Below are positions 25,464 through 34,217 of a stretch of DNA of 64,000 nucleotides, in pieces. The stretch is from CADEEN01 sp040384625 (GTDB lineage: Bacteria > Pseudomonadota > Gammaproteobacteria > Burkholderiales > Burkholderiaceae_C). The notes below the pieces were generated by a model. That model had not been told where the DNA came from. It worked only from the letters and a program-made list of their open reading frames with translations, and ran no database searches. Position numbers and translations under genes: made by a program. The stretch's first letter is position 1, and the number at the start of each line of letters is the position of its first letter. Where the stretch lies: positions 1 through 64,000 of the forward strand of contig JAZKIW010000042.1 in the NCBI GenBank assembly GCA_040384625.1, given 5' to 3'.

Positions 25464-27641
25464 ATGCCCCAGCCTGCAATGCACCCCGGATTTCGCCTGA
25501 CCCGACTGGCGCTCGCGGTCGGCGTCGTGGCCACGATGGCCACACCGGCACTCGCCCGCGTGACGCGGATCGTGATCGACGCCGGGCCGACACCGCTGGC
25601 CGCCGACGCTAGCTACCAGACGATCACCGGACGTGCTTTCGGTGAGCTCGACCCGAACGACCCCAAGAACGCGCTGTTGACCGACATCGCGCTGGCGCCG
25701 AGGAACGGGAACGGCAAGGTCGAGTACATCGCCAGCTTCTTCATCGTCAAGCCCGTCGACATGTCGCAATCCAGCGGAGTGCTGTGGCACGACGTACCCA
25801 ACCGGGGCGGGCGCATCACGATCACTGCCGATCTGCGCGCCTTCAAGGACATCGGGCTGAGCAGCGCTTGGCAGGGGGACAACGCGGGCGCGACGGCAAC
25901 GGCGGTCCCCGCCAACGCCGGCAGCCTGACCGCGGTGGCGCCGAGCAGCAACGAGTGGGTCAAGACGCCCGTGCTCTCGGGCGTGACGGGACGCATGCTA
26001 GGACGCATCGTCAACCGCAGCGGCACGAATCAGCCGCTCAACGTGATGGGCAACCCGATCCCGTACTTCCCCGCCAATTCGGCCGACAACACCGGGGCGG
26101 TGCTGAAGACGATCCTCAAGGAGACCGTCGACGGCAAGGTGACCGAAGGTGCGGCGATTCCCAACAGCGCCTGGAAGTTCTGTTACGGCGCCGCGGCGAC
26201 CTTTGCGGCACCCGGTGCGCCGACGGCGCTGCCTGTGCGCGTCTGCCTGGACGGCAGTGTGACCAGCTTCGATCCGGCCAAGCTCTACCAGCTCGAATAC
26301 ACCGTGAAGGACCCCTATGTGCTCGGGGCCGGTACCGCGGCCTTTCGCGACGTCGGGGCCTTCTTCAGGTACGAGGCTGCCGACGACTTCGGCACGCCCA
26401 ACCCGCTGGCCGGCAAGGTCGCGAGGGCCATCATTCGCGGCTCGTCTCAGTCGGGCAACTTCACCCGACACTACATCTACCTCGGGATGAATCAGGACGA
26501 GGCGGGCCGCATTGTTCACGAGGGCGCTTGGCCGCTGATCGCTGGGCGGCGCGTGGCCAACAACTCGCGCTGGGGCCAGCCCGACGGCGTGCTCGAGCTG
26601 TACCAGATGGGCAGCGAAGGACCGCAGTGGTGGCACCAGTTCCCCGACCGCGCGCGCAAGCTGCCCCCGGGCGGGATCCTCGATCGCTGCGAGGCCACGC
26701 AGACCTGTCCGAAGATCATCGAGACCTTCGGTGGCTCGGAGGTCTTCGCGCTGAAGATGACGACTTCGTGGGTCGGCACCGACCCGAAGAACGACATCCC
26801 GCTGCCCGACAACGTGCGCCGCTACTACCTGCCTGGTTCGACCCATGGCGGCGGCAATGGCGCAACGACGGAGAACCCTGCCAGCGTCGCGACGGCACCC
26901 GTCAACTGCCCCGGCAACAACTGGGGCCGCGGCACCTTGCGCGCCAATCCCGTGCCGGCCACGGGCATGGTGAACCGCATGCGCGTTGCCTTGCGCGACT
27001 GGCTGCTGACCGACACGCCGCCGCCGCCGAGCATGTGGCCGACGATGCGCGGACCCAAGGGCGAGCGCAACCTGGTCGAGCCGACCAAGGCGGCCATGGG
27101 CTTCCCGAGCGGCGTGCCCGGCATTCCGGACTCGATCTTCCAGCCAGAGAACTTCGTCTTCCCGGTCTTCGACTACGACTGGGGTCCGGACTACGACCAC
27201 AGCGAAGCCAGCGGCACGCCGACCGCCAAGCCGACGATCAAGGGCGTCATCAAGATGCTCGTGCCGCGTGTGGACCAGGATGGCAACGAACTGGGCGGCA
27301 TCCCGACCGTGCAGCGCGATGCGCCGCTGGGGACGTATCTGGGTTGGAACATCACGGCCGGCCCGAGCGATGTGGGATTCAACGCCGCGGCGCCGCAACC
27401 GTTCCACGCCGGACAGGTCTGCAACTACGTCGGCGGCATGGTGCCCTTCTTCCGCACCAAGGCGCAGCGCCTGGCGGCAGGCGACCCACGCTTGTCGCTC
27501 GAGGAGCGTTACGGCAACCATGCGGGCTATGTCGCGGCCGTCACAGCGGCCGCCAACAACGCCTTCGTGAAGGGATACCTGCTGGCCGCGGACCGCGATG
27601 CCCTGATCGCGCAGGCCCAGGCAAGCGACGTGCTGCAGTGA
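25464..27641 (+). CDS. Large exported alpha/beta-hydrolase domain protein (PF20091-like)
   Basis: The 725-residue protein begins with a signal peptide (RLALAVGVVATMATPALA) and is probably periplasmic or extracellular. An AGGAGA site just before 25464 supports that ATG over the one at 25443. It matches the large alpha/beta-hydrolase-domain family often found in Sphingomonas and Burkholderiales: a beta-rich N-terminal half, the elbow SSQSGNFTRHYIYLGMN (GxSxG variant SQSGN), and a C-terminal catalytic-His region LPGSTHGGGNG. The substrate is not known, though an ester is likely. It is 122 nt from the preceding SDR and converges on the ligase gene, ending 9 nt from it. Confidence 0.78.
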   Translation: MPQPAMHPGFRLTRLALAVGVVATMATPALARVTRIVIDAGPTPLAADASYQTITGRAFGELDPNDPKNALLTDIALAPRNGNGKVEYIASFFIVKPVDMSQSSGVLWHDVPNRGGRITITADLRAFKDIGLSSAWQGDNAGATATAVPANAGSLTAVAPSSNEWVKTPVLSGVTGRMLGRIVNRSGTNQPLNVMGNPIPYFPANSADNTGAVLKTILKETVDGKVTEGAAIPNSAWKFCYGAAATFAAPGAPTALPVRVCLDGSVTSFDPAKLYQLEYTVKDPYVLGAGTAAFRDVGAFFRYEAADDFGTPNPLAGKVARAIIRGSSQSGNFTRHYIYLGMNQDEAGRIVHEGAWPLIAGRRVANNSRWGQPDGVLELYQMGSEGPQWWHQFPDRARKLPPGGILDRCEATQTCPKIIETFGGSEVFALKMTTSWVGTDPKNDIPLPDNVRRYYLPGSTHGGGNGATTENPASVATAPVNCPGNNWGRGTLRANPVPATGMVNRMRVALRDWLLTDTPPPPSMWPTMRGPKGERNLVEPTKAAMGFPSGVPGIPDSIFQPENFVFPVFDYDWGPDYDHSEASGTPTAKPTIKGVIKMLVPRVDQDGNELGGIPTVQRDAPLGTYLGWNITAGPSDVGFNAAAPQPFHAGQVCNYVGGMVPFFRTKAQRLAAGDPRLSLEERYGNHAGYVAAVTAAANNAFVKGYLLAADRDALIAQAQASDVLQ

Positions 27642-27650
27642 CCCGCAGGC

Positions 27651-29330
27651 TCAGGCCCAGACCACTGGGCCTGGGTCCTGGTACCAGGTGTCGACCCGCG
27701 GCGCGACGCTGGCTTCGATACGGCTGCGCTTGATCTTCATCGTCGGGGTCAGGCAGCCGTTGTCGACGGACCAGGGCTCGCCCGCGATCACCAGGCGCTC
27801 GAGGTGCTCGTGCGAGGCCCGGCCCGCGTTGACGTCGCGCACCAAGGCGGCCATCGCGGCCTCGACGCGCGCGCGCACATCGGCGTCGCGGAGTTGCCCG
27901 CGCAGCGCTTCGGCGAGCACGACCAGTGCATAGGGCTGCGGCTGGCCGACGCCGGAGACGATCGCCTGCTCGACCATCGGGTGCGCATTCAGGCGCATCT
28001 CGATCGGTGCCGGAGCGACGTACTTGCCTTTCGCGGTCTTGAAAAGTTCCTTGACCCGGCCGGTCAGCTTCAACTGGCCGTCGGCACTCAGCTCACCCTG
28101 GTCCCCGGTGCGGAAGTAGCCATCGGCGGTGAAGGCGAGGGCGTTCAGTTCGGGCTGTTTGTAGTAGCCCACCATCTGGCCCGGCGACTTGATCAAGACC
28201 TCGCCGTCGTCAGCAATGCGCACCTGCACGCCGGGGCAGGCCGTGCCGACATGGCCCGGCGCGTTCCTGGTGGGCGTGGTGTGGTGCGAGTAGCCGAAGT
28301 CTTCGGTCATGCCATAGCCTTCGATCAGGTTCAGGCCCAGGCGCCGGTACCAGGCCAGCAGCGAAGGCGGCATCGGCGCCGAGCCGACCGAGGCGATACG
28401 CACTTCGTCCAGGCCCAGGCTGGCGAGCACGCGGCGTCCGGTGGCCGCGGCCGTCGCCGGGTCGGCCAGCAGCGCATCGAGTTGGTCCGCCGGAAGGGTC
28501 CTGAAGACACCCTGCTGGAACTTCAGCCACAGGCGCGGCACCGAAGCGAACACCGTGGGGTGGGCACGTCGCATGTCGTCGGCAAAGGTCTCGAGGGACT
28601 CGCTGAACCAGATGCGGCCGTCGCCGGCCATCAGGTTGCGGCAGGCCACCACGGCGCGCTCATAGATGTGGGCCAGCGGCAGGTACGACAGGGTGCGCCT
28701 CGGCACGCCATCGGGCAGGCGCATGTCGGGGTCGGCGAGGCCGCACTCGGCGGCGTGCGTGATGCGGCCGAAGGCGTGCATGACGCCCTTGGGCTGGCCG
28801 GTCGAGCCCGAGGTGTAGCAGAGCATCGCCAGGTCGTCGGCCGCGCGCCGCGGCCGGCCGGCGAGCGGTGCGGTGCGCGCGACGATGTCGTCCCAGCGCG
28901 AGTACACCGTCGGCGGCGCCAGCGGCAGCGCGATGCAAGGCAGCCCGGCCGGCACGCCCACAGCCTGCTGTTCCCACTGATCGAGCTTGCCGACGAAGAG
29001 CAGCCGCGCCTCGCTGTGTTCGAGCACATAGCGCAGGTTGTCCGCGGTCTCGGTCGGGAAGACGGCGACCGTGGTGCCGCCGGCGATCCAGATGGCCAGT
29101 TCGGCGATCAGGAAGTGCGCGCAGTTCTTCGTCAGCAGCGCGATCCGGGCGCCGGGCTCTAGGCCCAGGCCCTGCAGATGCGCCCCCATGCGCCGCGCTT
29201 CGTCCAGCGTGCGCGCCCAGCTGTAGTCGGTCAGAGCGCCGCCGCCGACCGGCTGGGTCAGGAAAACGCGGCCGGGCTGTGCGGCCTCATGGTCGTACAC
29301 GCGGTCGAGGATCAGCTGGGGCTCGGGCAT
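27651..29330 (-). CDS. AMP-binding acyl-CoA synthetase/ligase
   Basis: A 559-residue adenylate-forming enzyme that activates a carboxylic acid with ATP and CoA. The P-loop-like motif LCYTSGSTGQPKGVMH (A3), EGYGMTEDFGYSHH (A5) and YFRTGDQGELSADGQLKLTGRVKELFKTAKGKYVAP (A7-A10 with the catalytic Lys region) are intact. The A8 sequence KELFKTAKGKYVAP is typical of long-chain acyl-CoA synthetases, or of the Fcs group acting on aromatic or bulky acids. Start at 29330 has GGAG 7 nt upstream. It may process acids released by the adjacent esterase, but the two genes are convergent. Confidence 0.85.
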   Translation of the reverse strand: MPEPQLILDRVYDHEAAQPGRVFLTQPVGGGALTDYSWARTLDEARRMGAHLQGLGLEPGARIALLTKNCAHFLIAELAIWIAGGTTVAVFPTETADNLRYVLEHSEARLLFVGKLDQWEQQAVGVPAGLPCIALPLAPPTVYSRWDDIVARTAPLAGRPRRAADDLAMLCYTSGSTGQPKGVMHAFGRITHAAECGLADPDMRLPDGVPRRTLSYLPLAHIYERAVVACRNLMAGDGRIWFSESLETFADDMRRAHPTVFASVPRLWLKFQQGVFRTLPADQLDALLADPATAAATGRRVLASLGLDEVRIASVGSAPMPPSLLAWYRRLGLNLIEGYGMTEDFGYSHHTTPTRNAPGHVGTACPGVQVRIADDGEVLIKSPGQMVGYYKQPELNALAFTADGYFRTGDQGELSADGQLKLTGRVKELFKTAKGKYVAPAPIEMRLNAHPMVEQAIVSGVGQPQPYALVVLAEALRGQLRDADVRARVEAAMAALVRDVNAGRASHEHLERLVIAGEPWSVDNGCLTPTMKIKRSRIEASVAPRVDTWYQDPGPVVWA

Positions 29331-29407
29331 CGCTACTCCGCACACAGGCCCGTCAGGCCCGCGCTAAGCGTACACGCCGCGCCCGGGCGGCGCGAGCGGT
29401 TCGGCAA

Positions 29408-30289
29408 CTAGCGCGTCGCGCTTGCCCTCGCTTCGCCTGCGATCACCTCATAGAACGCCCGGACCATGCGTGTCTCCTGCCGCTCGGACAAGCAGACGAC
29501 GTGGGCGTAGGTGCGCACTTGCGCGTCGCTGATACGAACGGCGTGCAGGCCAGAGCCTGGCACGTACTCGACCTCCGACACGGCGGCGACGCCAACGCCT
29601 TGCACGACAGCCTCGCGGATGATTTCGCGGCTGGCCACTTCCATCACGACCTCCGGCTCGACCTTGGCGGCCTTGAGTGCCGCTTCGATCGCCTTGCGCG
29701 TGGTCGAGCCGGGTTCGCGCAGGATCAGCTTTTCTCCCTGCAGCTCGGCGGTGCGGATGCTGCGCCGGCGCGCGAAGCGATGGCCGCTGGAACAGAAGAT
29801 GACCACGGGGTGGTCGCTGTAGGGCACCGAGACGAAGCGCTTGTCGCGGAACACCTGCGCGAGCACACCGACATCGGCGCTGTAGTCGAGCAGCCGGTCG
29901 AGCACGTCCTGCGAGTTGCCGGTGCTCACGGAGACCTTGATTCCGGGATAGTGCTGGTTGAAGGCCACGAGCATCTTGGTCACGTGCGAAGGCCCGACCG
30001 CCGCCACGTGCAAATGACCTGAGCGGAGCTCACCGGCGTCTCGCAGCAGCTGCACCGAATCGGCTTCCAGACTGAAGATCTGGCGCGACAGCTGCAGCAG
30101 CCTTTCTCCGATCTCTGTCGGTCTGACGCGCCGGCCCGTGCGGTGGAACAGTTCGACCTTGTAGAGATCTTCGAGCTGGCGGACTTGGGTGGTCACTGTG
30201 GGCTGGCTGACATGCAGACTCTCTGCCGCACGCGTGAAGCTGCCGGCCGTGGCCACGGCATGGAAGGAGCGCAATTGAGTCAGGCGCAT
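29408..30289 (-). CDS. LysR-family regulator of the phosphonate operon (predicted)
   Basis: The 293-residue protein has the LysR winged helix-turn-helix at residues 1-60 (FHAVATAGSFTRAAESLHVSQPTVTTQVRQLE) and an effector-binding domain from about 90. It is divergent from phnD, with 173 nt between the start codons. This is the normal layout for a LysR activator of the adjacent operon. LysR proteins control phosphonoacetate degradation in Pseudomonas fluorescens 23F (PhnR, linked to phnA) and AEP operons in other bacteria. The inducer here would be expected to be the phosphonate substrate or an intermediate. Confidence 0.88.
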   Translation of the reverse strand: MRLTQLRSFHAVATAGSFTRAAESLHVSQPTVTTQVRQLEDLYKVELFHRTGRRVRPTEIGERLLQLSRQIFSLEADSVQLLRDAGELRSGHLHVAAVGPSHVTKMLVAFNQHYPGIKVSVSTGNSQDVLDRLLDYSADVGVLAQVFRDKRFVSVPYSDHPVVIFCSSGHRFARRRSIRTAELQGEKLILREPGSTTRKAIEAALKAAKVEPEVVMEVASREIIREAVVQGVGVAAVSEVEYVPGSGLHAVRISDAQVRTYAHVVCLSERQETRMVRAFYEVIAGEARASATR

Positions 30290-30462
30290 GACAGATCCCT
30301 GCGTGTTATCCCGAATGAACTATAGATGCAGTGAATGCTCCTATCGAAAAACTTGAATTCGCCAAATGACGCACGGAGGTCGATAGTTGCCCCACGCGCC
30401 ATGGATCCGTCACAACGGGCGGCGACGATGGACCACTTCAACCGATCGCACAGGAGACAACC
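30290..30462. promoter_or_regulatory. Divergent LysR-phnD control region
   Basis: This A+T-richer 173-nt intergenic region carries an inverted repeat CTATCGA (30341-30347) / TCGATAG (30380-30386) spaced by 32 nt, plus CTATAG at 30320-30325. LysR proteins often bind such spaced dyads. An AGGAGA ribosome site precedes phnD at 30463. The binding assignment is inference. Confidence 0.4.
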
Positions 30463-31341
30463 ATGACGATCTCACGACGCAACCTGCTTGCCGGCGCGCC
30501 GGCCCTCTTGGCGGCACCGCTCGCCGCCTTCGCGCCATCGACCCGGGCCGCCGACGTGCTCACAGTCGGCCTCATCCCGTCCGAGGACTCGCGGGCCATG
30601 ATCGCCAACAGCCAGGCGATGATGGACATGCTGTCCAAGTCGCTCGGCATGCCGGTCAAGCCCTTCGTCGCCGCCGACTACAACGGCGTGATCGAGGCCC
30701 TGCGTTCCAAGCGCCTGGACGTCGCCTACCTGGGCCCGTTCTCGTATGTGCTCGGCGCCACGGTGGCCCCGATCGAGGCCTTTGCGGTGGCCGAGACCAA
30801 GAAGGCCGGGCGCACCTTCTACCACTCGCTGATCGTTGCCCACAAGGACAGCGGCATCAAGACGGTGGCCGACCTGAAGGGCAAGACCTTCGCCTTCGTC
30901 GACCCGAGTTCGACCTCGGGCCACCTGTTTCCCAAGGCCGGCCTGATGAAGATCGGCTTCAACACCGACAAGGACTTCGGCCGCGTCATCTTCTCCGGGT
31001 CGCACGACTCGAACGCGGTCGCGGTGCAGAACAAGCGGGTCGATGCCGTCGCGATTGCCGACCGCATCCTCGACGCAGCCATCGCCAAGGGATTCGCGAA
31101 ACGCGAGGACCTGGTCGTGGTCTGGAAGTCCGATCCGATCCCCGAGTCGCCGACGGTCTGGCGCAAGGATCTCGACCCGGCGCTGAAGAAGCGCATTCAG
31201 GCCGCGTTCCTCGAAGTCAAGAACATCCCGTGGTCCGACCAGGGCGAGCTGAACGGCTTCCACCCGACCAACGACGCGGCCTACAACGTGATTCGAGACA
31301 CCGCCAAGTTGCTCAACCTCGACTTGAGGACGATGAAATGA
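30463..31341 (+). CDS. phnD: Phosphonate ABC transporter, periplasmic substrate-binding protein
   Basis: PhnD delivers phosphonates to the PhnCE importer. The 292-residue protein starts with a twin-arginine-like signal (SRRNLLAGAPALLAAPLAAF), suggesting Tat-dependent export. The family core is clear: VGLIPSEDSRAMIANSQAM, VAADYNGVIEALRSKRLDVAYLGPFSYVLG and FAFVDPSSTSGHLFPKAGL, the loop that contacts the phosphonate group. It is the first gene of the operon; its stop overlaps phnC by 4 nt. Confidence 0.93.
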   Translation: MTISRRNLLAGAPALLAAPLAAFAPSTRAADVLTVGLIPSEDSRAMIANSQAMMDMLSKSLGMPVKPFVAADYNGVIEALRSKRLDVAYLGPFSYVLGATVAPIEAFAVAETKKAGRTFYHSLIVAHKDSGIKTVADLKGKTFAFVDPSSTSGHLFPKAGLMKIGFNTDKDFGRVIFSGSHDSNAVAVQNKRVDAVAIADRILDAAIAKGFAKREDLVVVWKSDPIPESPTVWRKDLDPALKKRIQAAFLEVKNIPWSDQGELNGFHPTNDAAYNVIRDTAKLLNLDLRTMK

Positions 31342-32153
31342 TCAAGATCCGCGGCCTGACCAAGCGTTACGGCGAGTTCGACGCCCTCAAGGGCATTGAT
31401 CTCGACGTCGCGCCGGGCGAATTCCTCGTCGTGCTCGGCCCTTCCGGAGCCGGCAAGTCGACACTGTTGCGCTGCATCAACCGGCTCGCCGAACCGACCC
31501 GTGGCGACATCCATGTCGATGGCCAATTGGCCACGTCCGATGCCGCCAACCTGCGCAAGCTGCGCCGCAAGGTCGCGATGATCTTCCAGCACTACAACGT
31601 GGTGCCGCGCCTGTCGGTGCAGAAGAACGTGCTCACCGGCCGCCTGGGCGCGGTGCCGTCACTGCTGTCATGGCTGCAGGTCTTCCCGCGCGCCGACATC
31701 GCGATAGCGCAGGAGTGCCTGCGCCGGGTCGAGCTCGAGGAAAAGGCCGGGTTGCGCACCGACACCTTGTCGGGCGGACAAAAGCAGCGCGTCGGCATCG
31801 CCCGCGCGCTGGCCCAGCAGCCCAAGGTCATCCTCGCCGACGAGCCGGTCGCCAGCCTGGACCCGAAGACCTCGCGCACCGTGCTGACCTACTTGAAGCA
31901 GGCCAGCCGCGAGCTGGGTATCACGGTGGTCTGCAACCTGCACCAGATCGAGTACGCACGCGAGTTCGGCGAGCGCATCGTCGGTGTGTCGGCCGGCCGC
32001 ATCGTGTTCGAGGGCGGGCCCTCGCAACTGACCGATGACGTGCTGCAACGCATCTATCCCGGACTCGAGGACGGTCAGGCCTCGGCCTCGTCGCCGCGAC
32101 GCAGAGATGCGCCGCCGGTGCAGATCAAGAGTTTCACCCTCGAGGAGGCATGA
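31338..32153 (+). CDS. phnC: Phosphonate ABC transporter ATP-binding protein
   Basis: The 271-residue ATPase energises phosphonate uptake. Walker A is GPSGAGKS (about 35-42), the Q-loop is in IFQHYNVV, the signature is LSGGQKQRVGIARAL and Walker B is VILADEPVASLDP. The order phnD-phnC-phnE and the LSVQKNVLTGRLG segment support PhnC. The C-terminus has an extra approximately 25-residue Ser/Arg-rich tail (SASSPRRRDAPPVQIKSFTL). Overlaps of 4 nt upstream and downstream indicate translational coupling. Confidence 0.93.
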   Translation: MIKIRGLTKRYGEFDALKGIDLDVAPGEFLVVLGPSGAGKSTLLRCINRLAEPTRGDIHVDGQLATSDAANLRKLRRKVAMIFQHYNVVPRLSVQKNVLTGRLGAVPSLLSWLQVFPRADIAIAQECLRRVELEEKAGLRTDTLSGGQKQRVGIARALAQQPKVILADEPVASLDPKTSRTVLTYLKQASRELGITVVCNLHQIEYAREFGERIVGVSAGRIVFEGGPSQLTDDVLQRIYPGLEDGQASASSPRRRDAPPVQIKSFTLEEA

Positions 32154-32968
32154 TGAATGTCGGCTCATACACCTTGCTCGTGGCCAGACCGACAGGCAAC
32201 TTCGGATGGCTGCCGCGTGCGGGCATCGGTGCGGCGATCATCGCCGTCCTCTGGTGGGCAGCCCACGGCAGCCAGGTCAGTTTCACCGAACTCAACAAGG
32301 GCCTGCCCTGGATAGGCGACTTCCTGGGCCGCATGTTCCCGCCGAACTGGGCCTTCCTCAACAAGCTGGTGACGCCGGCGATAGAAACGGTGCAGATCGC
32401 CATCTGGGGCACGCTGCTGGCGTTCATCCTGGCGGTGCCGGTGTGCTTCCTCGCCGCGCGCAACCTGACGCCCAACATGGCGGTGTTCCACTTCACACGC
32501 CAGGTTTTCAACGTCACCCGTGGCATCAACGAGATCATCCTGGCACTGATCTTCGTCGCGGCGGTCGGCCTCGGGCCCTTCCCAGGCGTGCTGGCTTTGG
32601 CCGTGCACGGCGCGGGCATGCTCGGCAAGTTCTTCTCCGAGTCGATCGAAGAGATCGACCAAGGCCCGATTGAAGCGCTGCGCTCGACCGGCGCCGGCGC
32701 GATCCAGATCATCATCTTTGGGGTGCTGCCGCAGGTGATCACGGCCTGGATCGCAGTCCTGCTCTACCGCTTCGAGACCAATCTGCGCCAGGCCACCGTG
32801 CTCGGCATGGTCGGGGCCGGCGGCATCGGCTTCGAGTTGGTCGGCAGCATGAAGCTGTTCCAGTACCAGGACACCGCCACCTGCATCCTCGTGATCATCG
32901 CCATGGTGATGGCGGCCGACTACGTCTCGACCTGGTTGCGCGCGTCGATCCAGAAGGGAGCCCGTTGA
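32150..32968 (+). CDS. phnE: Phosphonate ABC transporter permease
   Basis: A 272-residue inner-membrane permease with about six helices. The binding-protein-dependent transport motif (EAA-like loop) is seen in FSESIEEIDQGPIEALRSTGAGAIQIIIFGVLPQ. TARNLTP- and FNVTRGINEIILALIF-like segments are PhnE hallmarks. Two adjacent ATGs (32150 and 32153) are possible starts, preceded by GAGGAGG. A single PhnE gene implies a homodimeric channel. The stop overlaps the phnA start. Confidence 0.93.
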   Translation: MMNVGSYTLLVARPTGNFGWLPRAGIGAAIIAVLWWAAHGSQVSFTELNKGLPWIGDFLGRMFPPNWAFLNKLVTPAIETVQIAIWGTLLAFILAVPVCFLAARNLTPNMAVFHFTRQVFNVTRGINEIILALIFVAAVGLGPFPGVLALAVHGAGMLGKFFSESIEEIDQGPIEALRSTGAGAIQIIIFGVLPQVITAWIAVLLYRFETNLRQATVLGMVGAGGIGFELVGSMKLFQYQDTATCILVIIAMVMAADYVSTWLRASIQKGAR

Positions 32969-34209
32969 TGAATACGAGACTCGAACCCGTGAGCGTCAAC
33001 GGACGGGCGTACGCCCGTCCCACGGCGCCGGTGGTGGTGGTTTGCGTCGACGGCTGCGAGCCGGACTACATCACTCAGGCGATCCAGGCCGGCGCCGCAC
33101 CGTTCCTGAAGCGCATGCTCGAACGCGGCAGCTCGCTGATCGGCGACTGCGTGGTGCCGAGCTTCACGAACCCGAACAACGTGTCGATCGTGACTGGTGT
33201 GCCACCCTCGGTGCACGGCATCTGCGGCAACTACTTCTACGATGTCGAGACGGGCCGCGAAGTGATGATGAACGATCCGGCCTACCTGCGAGCGCCGACC
33301 TTGCTGGCCGCGTTCGCGCAGGCCGGGGCAAAGGTCGCCGCGGTCACGGCGAAGGACAAGCTGCGCACGCTGCTCGGGCACGGCCTCGACGGCATCTGCT
33401 TCTCGGCCGAGACGGCCGACCAGGCCACCGTCGCCGACTGTGGCATCGACCGCGTGCTCGAGCTGGTCGGCAGGCCGGTGCCCTCGGTGTACTCGGCCGA
33501 GCTGAGCGAGTTCGTCTTCTCCGCCGGCGTCAAGCTGCTGCAGACGCAGCGGCCGGACCTGATGTACCTGTCGACCACCGACTATGTGCAGCACAAGTGT
33601 GCGCCGGGCACGCCCGAAGCCAATGCGTTCTACGCAATGATGAGCGGCTACCTGGAGCAGCTCGACGCGCTCGGCGCGGTGATCGGTCTGACGGCCGACC
33701 ACGGCATGAGTCCGAAGACCGACGCCGCGGGGCGGCCACGCGTGATCTACCTCCAGCAGGAGCTCGACGGCCTGCTCGGCGAATCGGTTGCCCGCGTCAT
33801 CCTGCCGATCACCGACCCCTACGTCGTCCATCACGGCGCGCTCGGTTCCTTCGCCACCGTCTACCTGCCGGACGCGAGCACGGTCCGCCGCGCCAGCGAG
33901 GCGCTCCAGGCGGTGCCCGGGATCGACCTCGTGCTGTCGCGCGACGACGCAGCGCGGCGCTTCGAACTGCCGCCGGAGCGGATCGGCGACCTGGTCGTGG
34001 TCTCCGACCACTTGACTGTGCTCGGCACGAGCGCGGCCCGGCACGACCTGAGCGGCCTGAACGTGCCGCTGCGTTCGCACGGCGGTGTTTCGGAGCAGAA
34101 GGTTCCGCTGCTGTTCAACCGGCGGCTGCAGGGTGTCGCGTCCGGCCGGCGCCTGCGCAACTTCGACGTGTTCGACCTTGCGTTGAATCACGCCGGACCA
34201 CCCGTTTAG
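32965..34209 (+). CDS. phnA: Phosphonoacetate hydrolase
   Basis: PhnA (alkaline-phosphatase superfamily, two Zn2+) cleaves the C-P bond of phosphonoacetate to acetate and phosphate. The 414-residue protein shows the metal-binding VVCVDGCEPDYI (Asp), the nucleophile Thr in CVVPSFTNPNNVSIVTG, the STTDYVQHK pair, TADHGM and the final metal His in RSHGGVSEQKVP. These fit the Pseudomonas fluorescens 23F enzyme closely. It is unrelated to E. coli PhnA. A 20-bp perfect DNA palindrome lies inside codons 13-19. The preceding transport genes and following dehydrogenase genes make a complete phosphonate catabolic operon. Confidence 0.93.
   Translation: MMNTRLEPVSVNGRAYARPTAPVVVVCVDGCEPDYITQAIQAGAAPFLKRMLERGSSLIGDCVVPSFTNPNNVSIVTGVPPSVHGICGNYFYDVETGREVMMNDPAYLRAPTLLAAFAQAGAKVAAVTAKDKLRTLLGHGLDGICFSAETADQATVADCGIDRVLELVGRPVPSVYSAELSEFVFSAGVKLLQTQRPDLMYLSTTDYVQHKCAPGTPEANAFYAMMSGYLEQLDALGAVIGLTADHGMSPKTDAAGRPRVIYLQQELDGLLGESVARVILPITDPYVVHHGALGSFATVYLPDASTVRRASEALQAVPGIDLVLSRDDAARRFELPPERIGDLVVVSDHLTVLGTSAARHDLSGLNVPLRSHGGVSEQKVPLLFNRRLQGVASGRRLRNFDVFDLALNHAGPPV
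33001..33020. repeat. 20-bp perfect palindrome inside phnA
   Basis: GGACGGGCGT followed directly by ACGCCCGTCC, read across both halves without mismatch or spacer. It encodes GRAYARP near the PhnA N-terminus, a stretch that aligns in length with other PhnA proteins, so the reading frame is not disturbed. It may be a mobile-type hairpin repeat fixed in a tolerant coding site, or chance. Confidence 0.6.
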
Positions 34210-34217
34210 AGGACCTC

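Noticed and set aside
33001..33020. Palindrome in phnA as an intrinsic terminator
   Set aside because: It lies inside the coding region, has no spacer loop and no T-run, and downstream genes belong to the same operon.
33042..34200. Arg/Ala-rich plus-strand extension ahead of the Fe-ADH, in another frame over phnA
   Set aside because: PhnA is clearly coded in its own frame, and the ADH has its own ATG at 34218; the extension is out-of-frame noise.
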